Assembly (NCBI RefSeq): GCF_014490665.1
Contig: NZ_CP061038.1
Span: 496,001-560,000 of the forward strand
From: Sphingomonas alpina
GTDB taxonomy: Bacteria; Pseudomonadota; Alphaproteobacteria; Sphingomonadales; Sphingomonadaceae
Direction of reading: 5' to 3'
Length of the DNA stretch: 64,000 nucleotides
Shown here: piece by piece, positions 63,969-64,000 of the stretch
Numbering within the stretch: position 1 is the first letter of the stretch
Layout of the letters: every line of letters starts with the position of its first letter
The notes under the pieces: model-generated
Told to the model about the DNA's origin: nothing
The model's input: only the letters and a program-made list of their open reading frames with translations
The model's database searches: none
Position numbers and translations under genes: made by a program

Positions 63969-64000
63969 CGCCTATGGTCGGTCGTGGAAAAAGGCAGCGG

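Overview
The window looks like a chromosomal segment of a high-GC alphaproteobacterium, most probably a sphingomonad (Sphingomonas or a close relative). The support is the gene content (a UrcA-family protein, an RNase E with a long charged tail next to an AmiC-type amidase, a coaD/cyclophilin/queA run, dapD), the codon use, and the REP-like intergenic palindromes with cores such as CCCCGCGAAAGCGGGG and CTTCGACAGGCTCAG, which are typical of that group. No rRNA, tRNA, CRISPR array, transposase or integrase was recognised.

Layout. 1-8.9 kb: the end of a TPR protein, a DUF815-type ATPase, a membrane HisKA_2-type histidine kinase, the ABC-F ATPase Uup, and a PepSY/PhoP-like/PhoQ-like signalling cluster whose kinase start codon lies inside a REP. 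8.9-14 kb: a luciferase-like monooxygenase, then a plus-strand run of pyrimidine 5'-nucleotidase, dapD, an NTF2-like protein, glutaminyl cyclase and glpX. 14-18.6 kb: a large orphan RTX calcium-binding protein on the minus strand and a secreted CocE/NonD hydrolase. 18.6-28 kb: a two-gene ABC-2 exporter, a DsbA-like oxidoreductase, an M48 protease, rne (apparently frameshifted near its C-terminal tail) and the divergent amidase amiC. 28-33.7 kb: secreted and envelope proteins (SleB-type hydrolase), a GNAT protein, tgt, a nucleotidyltransferase and a HAD hydrolase.

33.7-48 kb is accessory in character. It holds an EF-hand protein, a lipoprotein with one CxxCH haem motif plus a small partner, an HTH/HhH protein, a MarR-GNAT fusion, a MarR regulator divergent from a secreted alpha/beta hydrolase with repeated TATCGCGATA operators between them, an SMR pump, an AhpD-like protein and a MocR-type regulator. 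After an 829-bp gene-free stretch comes a visibly less GC-rich island (about 43-47.8 kb) with an N6-adenine DNA methyltransferase, a PD-(D/E)XK nuclease translationally coupled to it, and a stand-alone cyclodeaminase/cyclohydrolase-fold (FTCD_C-like) protein converging on them. This is the best candidate in the window for an undescribed, probably anti-phage, module. The whole accessory block separates tgt from queA, which are commonly neighbours in alphaproteobacteria.

48-64 kb: the housekeeping run xseB-ispA-coaD-cyclophilin-queA, a succinate-semialdehyde-type dehydrogenase, a methyltransferase whose C-terminus is encoded by a REP, an acyl-CoA ligase, a GGDEF protein, a LysR regulator, a rhodanese, a UrcA protein, clpA, a DUF1192 protein and a quinone oxidoreductase.

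Two repeat classes run through the window: REP-like inverted pairs, and a separate three-copy element (about 10.1, 16.5 and 27.9 kb) made of an AT-rich tract, a TATGGGACA-type hairpin and a GATTCAACC block.
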